NCBI GenBank assembly: GCA_002315375.1
Contig: DCHR01000017.1
Location: 1-28,199, forward strand
Reading direction: 5' to 3'
From: Treponema sp. UBA1747
GTDB lineage: Bacteria > Spirochaetota > Spirochaetia > Treponematales > Treponemataceae
DNA: 28,199 nt
Part shown: positions 25,552-28,199 of the stretch, one piece after another
How the letters are laid out: each line of letters begins with the position of its first letter
Numbering within the stretch: position 1 is the first letter of the stretch
Notes under the pieces: generated by a model
What the model saw: only the letters and a program-made list of their open reading frames with translations
Database searches by the model: none
Told to the model about the DNA's origin: nothing
Program-made: the position numbers and the translations under genes

Positions 25552-26504
25552 TCGCCCGTGCAAAAGAATTGCTTGCAGAAGGTAAAGTTCAGAAAGTCGT
25601 AGGATGGAAAAAAGGTCTTTTCGATGAAGACATTACTCCTGCTGTTTTCACTTCTGCTGAAGAACTTGATAAAGATTTTGTTTTCAACAGTTACTGTAAA
25701 GCAAATCTTTCTAAATATCTTGTAAAAATTACAAAAGATATTGAAATCAAAAAAAGTACAACACGCATGAATAATACAATGGCTAAACAGCGCGATCCAA
25801 ACGCAGTTGACGCTCCTATTCCAAGCGAAGTTGTTCTTGTTTTCCTGAAGCCAAGTGATACATATTCTTTCACACAGCTTCTTAAAGAAAACCGCATTAC
25901 CCGTGGTGATGTATATGCTATCGGCGTTCCTTGTCAGGATACACTTGACGGAAAAGACGTTTGCGATTCATGCAAAGGTAAAAAACACGTTTCCTGTGAT
26001 GAACTGATTGGTGTTGATGAAGCTGCTGAAGCAGAACTTACACCAAACACAGAAAGAATGGAAATGGTTGCAAAGATTGAAGCAATGACAGCTGATGAAA
26101 GATTCGCTTTCTGGCGTGGTGAAATGTCACGCTGTATCCGCTGTAACGCATGTAGAAACGTTTGTCCTGCATGTACCTGTGAAAAATGTGTATTCGATAA
26201 CAATGCACTCTATACTTCACAGAAAGTTGCACAGTCTGATTTCGAAGAAAACCTGTTCCACATCATCCGTGCATGGCACGTTGCAGGACGCTGTACAGAC
26301 TGTGGTGAATGTTCAAGAGTTTGTCCTCAGAACATTCCTCTTTACCTTCTTAACCGCAAGTTCATTAAAGACATTAATGAAATCTACGGAGATTATCAGG
26401 CCGGTGCAGACATGGAATCAAAACCAGCAATGCTCCGCTTCGAAGAAAACGATCCTGAAACAACAATCGTTTATGAAAGATCAAAAGATGGAGGTGAAGA
26501 ATAA
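25536..26504 (+). CDS. FrhB-like/4Fe-4S dicluster protein, FloxC-like
   Basis: This 322-residue protein has residues 1-160 like the N-terminal part of FrhB/FdhB-type (F420 hydrogenase beta) proteins, with FNSYCKANLSKYL, GVPCQDT and a Cys cluster at 133, 143, 146 and 154. A ferredoxin module follows (C200-x2-C203-x2-C206-x3-C210 and C253-x2-C256-x2-C259-x3-C263), with extra Cys at 213, 215 and 218. It fits FloxC of HdrABC-FloxABCD of sulfate reducers, an electron relay between FloxB and the MvhD-like subunit. The start at 25536 overlaps the previous gene by 16 nt and is set by GGAGG at 25524-25528, 7 nt upstream. The assignment as floxC is inference from order and domains; the iron-sulfur content is seen. 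Confidence 0.82.
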   Translation: MQDKLIARAKELLAEGKVQKVVGWKKGLFDEDITPAVFTSAEELDKDFVFNSYCKANLSKYLVKITKDIEIKKSTTRMNNTMAKQRDPNAVDAPIPSEVVLVFLKPSDTYSFTQLLKENRITRGDVYAIGVPCQDTLDGKDVCDSCKGKKHVSCDELIGVDEAAEAELTPNTERMEMVAKIEAMTADERFAFWRGEMSRCIRCNACRNVCPACTCEKCVFDNNALYTSQKVAQSDFEENLFHIIRAWHVAGRCTDCGECSRVCPQNIPLYLLNRKFIKDINEIYGDYQAGADMESKPAMLRFEENDPETTIVYERSKDGGEE

Positions 26505-27541
26505 TGCTTTCTATTTCAAAAGATAAAATTGATTCATTGTTTGAACTCATCGGATCTAAACAGCCTTTATACCTGCCTGTAGACAACAATTCAGGCAATG
26601 CAGATTTCCAGAAATGGGAAAAAGGAACAAAGCTTTCATCTGCACTTAAGACTGTTCGTTCTGCAAAAGATTTCTTCTTCCCAAAAACAGAACATATGGT
26701 AAGTTACCAGCTGATTGGTAAAGAAGTAACTGTAACAGATCCAAGAAAAGATCTTGAAGATTTTGTAATCTTCGGTGTTCGCGCCTGCGATGCAAAAGGT
26801 TTCGACTGCATTGACGGTGTATACCTTAAAATGGATCCTGTTGACTCTTACTACAAGAACCGTCGTGATCATGGAACAGTTATTACACTGGCTTGTAACG
26901 AACCTGTAAAAACCTGTTTCTGTTCAACATACGGAATTGATGCAACTCTGGACAAAGCTGCCGGAGATGTAAGCTGCTGGGAAGCAGACGGAAACTACTA
27001 CTTCCAGGCAAACACAGAAAAAGGAAAAGCTTTCCTTGAAAACGCAAAATCAGTTCTTTCTGACGCTGCTGATTCAGCTGTTGAAGCCTGCAAAAAAGAT
27101 ATTTCAGCTAAGATTGAAAAACTTCCATTCGCACATCTGGACCTTTCAAAGTTCCAGGGCAAAGACATGCTGAAGATTTTCAATTCTAAAATCTGGGATA
27201 AAGTTTCTGAAGCCTGTGTTGGTTGTGGTACATGTACTTATGTTTGTCCAACTTGTATGTGTTTCGATGTTCGTGACTTCAATACTGGAAACGGCATCAA
27301 ACAGGTACGCTGCTGGGACTCTTGTATGTACAATGACTTTACTCAGATGGCTGCAGAAAACCCACGTCACACACAGAAAGAAAGAAGCCGTCAGCGCTTT
27401 ATGCACAAACTTATGTACTACCCAATGGCACATGACGGAATGTATTCTTGTGTAGGTTGTGGACGCTGTCTCGAAAGCTGTCCGGTTAACATGAACATTG
27501 TTAAAGTAATCAAAGCCGTTCAGGAATCAGACGACATCTAG
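26504..27541 (+). CDS. AsrA/HydB-like 4Fe-4S dicluster protein, FloxB-like
   Basis: This 345-residue protein has an N-terminal region of the sulfhydrogenase-beta/anaerobic sulfite reductase A type (FGVRACDAKGFDCID around 90-104, then CNEPVKTCFCSTYG at 131-144). Two cubane motifs follow: C238-x2-C241-x2-C244-x3-C248 and C316-x2-C319-x2-C322-x3-C326. Such subunits carry electrons between an FAD/NAD(P)H subunit and the partner enzyme. Its ATG overlaps the previous stop by 1 nt (TAATG), with GGAGGTG upstream, so translation is coupled. The next gene is the FAD/NAD(P)H subunit, as in asrAB, hydBG and floxBA pairs. No siroheme subunit (AsrC) is seen, so sulfite reduction is unlikely from this window. 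Confidence 0.85.
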   Translation: MLSISKDKIDSLFELIGSKQPLYLPVDNNSGNADFQKWEKGTKLSSALKTVRSAKDFFFPKTEHMVSYQLIGKEVTVTDPRKDLEDFVIFGVRACDAKGFDCIDGVYLKMDPVDSYYKNRRDHGTVITLACNEPVKTCFCSTYGIDATLDKAAGDVSCWEADGNYYFQANTEKGKAFLENAKSVLSDAADSAVEACKKDISAKIEKLPFAHLDLSKFQGKDMLKIFNSKIWDKVSEACVGCGTCTYVCPTCMCFDVRDFNTGNGIKQVRCWDSCMYNDFTQMAAENPRHTQKERSRQRFMHKLMYYPMAHDGMYSCVGCGRCLESCPVNMNIVKVIKAVQESDDI

Positions 27542-27555
27542 GAGTGAAAAGAGAA

Positions 27556-28199
27556 ATGGAAAATAAAGAATCATTCATTCCTTACGTAGGAAAAATTATT
27601 GATATCAAACAGGAAACTCCTGATGTAAAAACCTTCAGTGTAGTTGGTCTTGATGGAAAAAAATTATTCAACCACATTCCTGGACAGTGTGCTATGCTCA
27701 TCGTTCCAGGTGTTGGTGAATCAATGATTTCTATTACATCTTCACCTACTCTTGAAACACACATGGAATTTTCTATCAAGAAATGTGGGTGTGTTACTGA
27801 ATGGCTTCACGCTGCTGAAGTTGGTCAGGAAATCTGTCTCCGCGGACCAGTTGGGAACGGATTCCCTGTAGAAGGTGCACTTAAAGGCAAAGATATCCTG
27901 GTTATTGCCGGTGGTATTGGTATTGCTCCGGTTCACTCAGTAGTAAACTACATGATGGACAACCGTGAAAATTACGGAAAAATTCAGGTAATTTATGGTG
28001 CCCGTTCAAAGGCTGACCTTGTACGCTTTGAAGAAATGGAAAACGAATGGAAAAAACAGCCAAACTGTTCTATCGATATCACAATCGACCGGGCAGAAGA
28101 AGGCTGGGACGGACACGTTGGTTTCGTACCTCCATTCATCACAGAACTGAATCCTGATGCAGGAATGACAGTTATCATGTGTGGACCTCCAATTCTTAT
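27556..28199 (+). CDS. FAD/NAD(P)H-binding oxidoreductase subunit, FloxA-like, 3'-truncated
   Basis: This frame starts at ATG 27556 and is open to the window edge, with 214 full codons visible. It matches the ferredoxin-NADP reductase fold used by AsrB, sulfhydrogenase HydG and FloxA. An N-terminal beta-barrel for FAD comes first (PGQCAMLIVPGVGESMISITSSP, residues 42-64, in place of the RxYS motif). Then come GPVGNGFP (97-104), the NAD(P) motif GGIGIAP (119-125), YGAR and the CGPP segment at the visible end. A C-terminal [2Fe-2S] Cys set would be expected beyond the edge. AGGAG overlaps the floxB-like stop 11 nt before the ATG. It should feed NAD(P)H electrons into the Hdr complex. NADH versus NADPH cannot be read. 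Confidence 0.88.
   Translation, partial: MENKESFIPYVGKIIDIKQETPDVKTFSVVGLDGKKLFNHIPGQCAMLIVPGVGESMISITSSPTLETHMEFSIKKCGCVTEWLHAAEVGQEICLRGPVGNGFPVEGALKGKDILVIAGGIGIAPVHSVVNYMMDNRENYGKIQVIYGARSKADLVRFEEMENEWKKQPNCSIDITIDRAEEGWDGHVGFVPPFITELNPDAGMTVIMCGPPIL

Noticed and set aside
26504..28199. Anaerobic sulfite reductase (asrAB) locus
   Set aside because: The two subunits resemble AsrA and AsrB, but no siroheme subunit is seen and they are joined to hdrABC-mvhD, which fits a Flox module better.

Overview
The window looks like chromosome of a host-associated, anaerobic spirochaete of the Treponema type. This is an inference, not a database result. It rests on AT-rich DNA with strong Shine-Dalgarno sites, secreted proteins that pair an outer-membrane-like beta-barrel with a transglutaminase-like domain, a giant Ig-repeat surface protein, and fermentative central metabolism (malate/lactate dehydrogenase, class II fumarase, Hdr/Flox-type iron-sulfur oxidoreductase) with no respiratory genes in view. 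No rRNA, CRISPR array, insertion sequence or phage gene was seen.

Region 1 (1-14020) is a secreted/surface operon. Its first gene is the 3' part of a giant repeat protein (over 3,460 residues, start outside the window). It begins with alternating A/B repeats of 136 and 135 residues (an exact 813-bp super-period), continues with a SbsA-like Ig domain and about 16 bacterial Ig-like modules, and ends with a fibronectin-III-like segment. Two paralogous exported proteins follow after 12-nt gaps, each with a barrel-like N-terminus, a beta-sandwich and a transglutaminase-like core. The first also has TPRs. Only the second keeps a plausible Cys-His-acid triad. A strong terminator ends the operon.

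Region 2 (14022-21652) holds housekeeping genes as short independent units: threonine synthase, an NCS2 purine permease (minus strand), tRNA-Gly(TCC), a GC-rich multi-hairpin element, rpsU (minus), an LDH/MDH-family dehydrogenase followed by fumC, and a MATE exporter (minus). Most are separated by clear intrinsic terminators, and several have recognisable sigma-70-type promoters. The dehydrogenase has Arg at the substrate-specificity position where classical lactate dehydrogenases have Gln, and it sits directly upstream of fumarase. A malate dehydrogenase role in reductive succinate formation is therefore a serious alternative.

Region 3 (21767-end) is a tightly packed operon behind a good promoter (TTAACA-17-TATGCT): hdrB, hdrC, hdrA, an mvhD/floxD homologue, an FrhB-like/ferredoxin protein (floxC-like), an AsrA/HydB-like ferredoxin protein (floxB-like) and the start of an FAD/NAD(P)H module (floxA-like), cut by the window edge. 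Together they predict a cytoplasmic flavin-based electron-bifurcating complex that takes electrons from NAD(P)H at FloxA and divides them at HdrA between ferredoxin and a disulfide-type acceptor at HdrB. Methanogens use CoM-S-S-CoB as acceptor and sulfate reducers use DsrC; neither is evident here. The acceptor in this organism is the main open question of the window.
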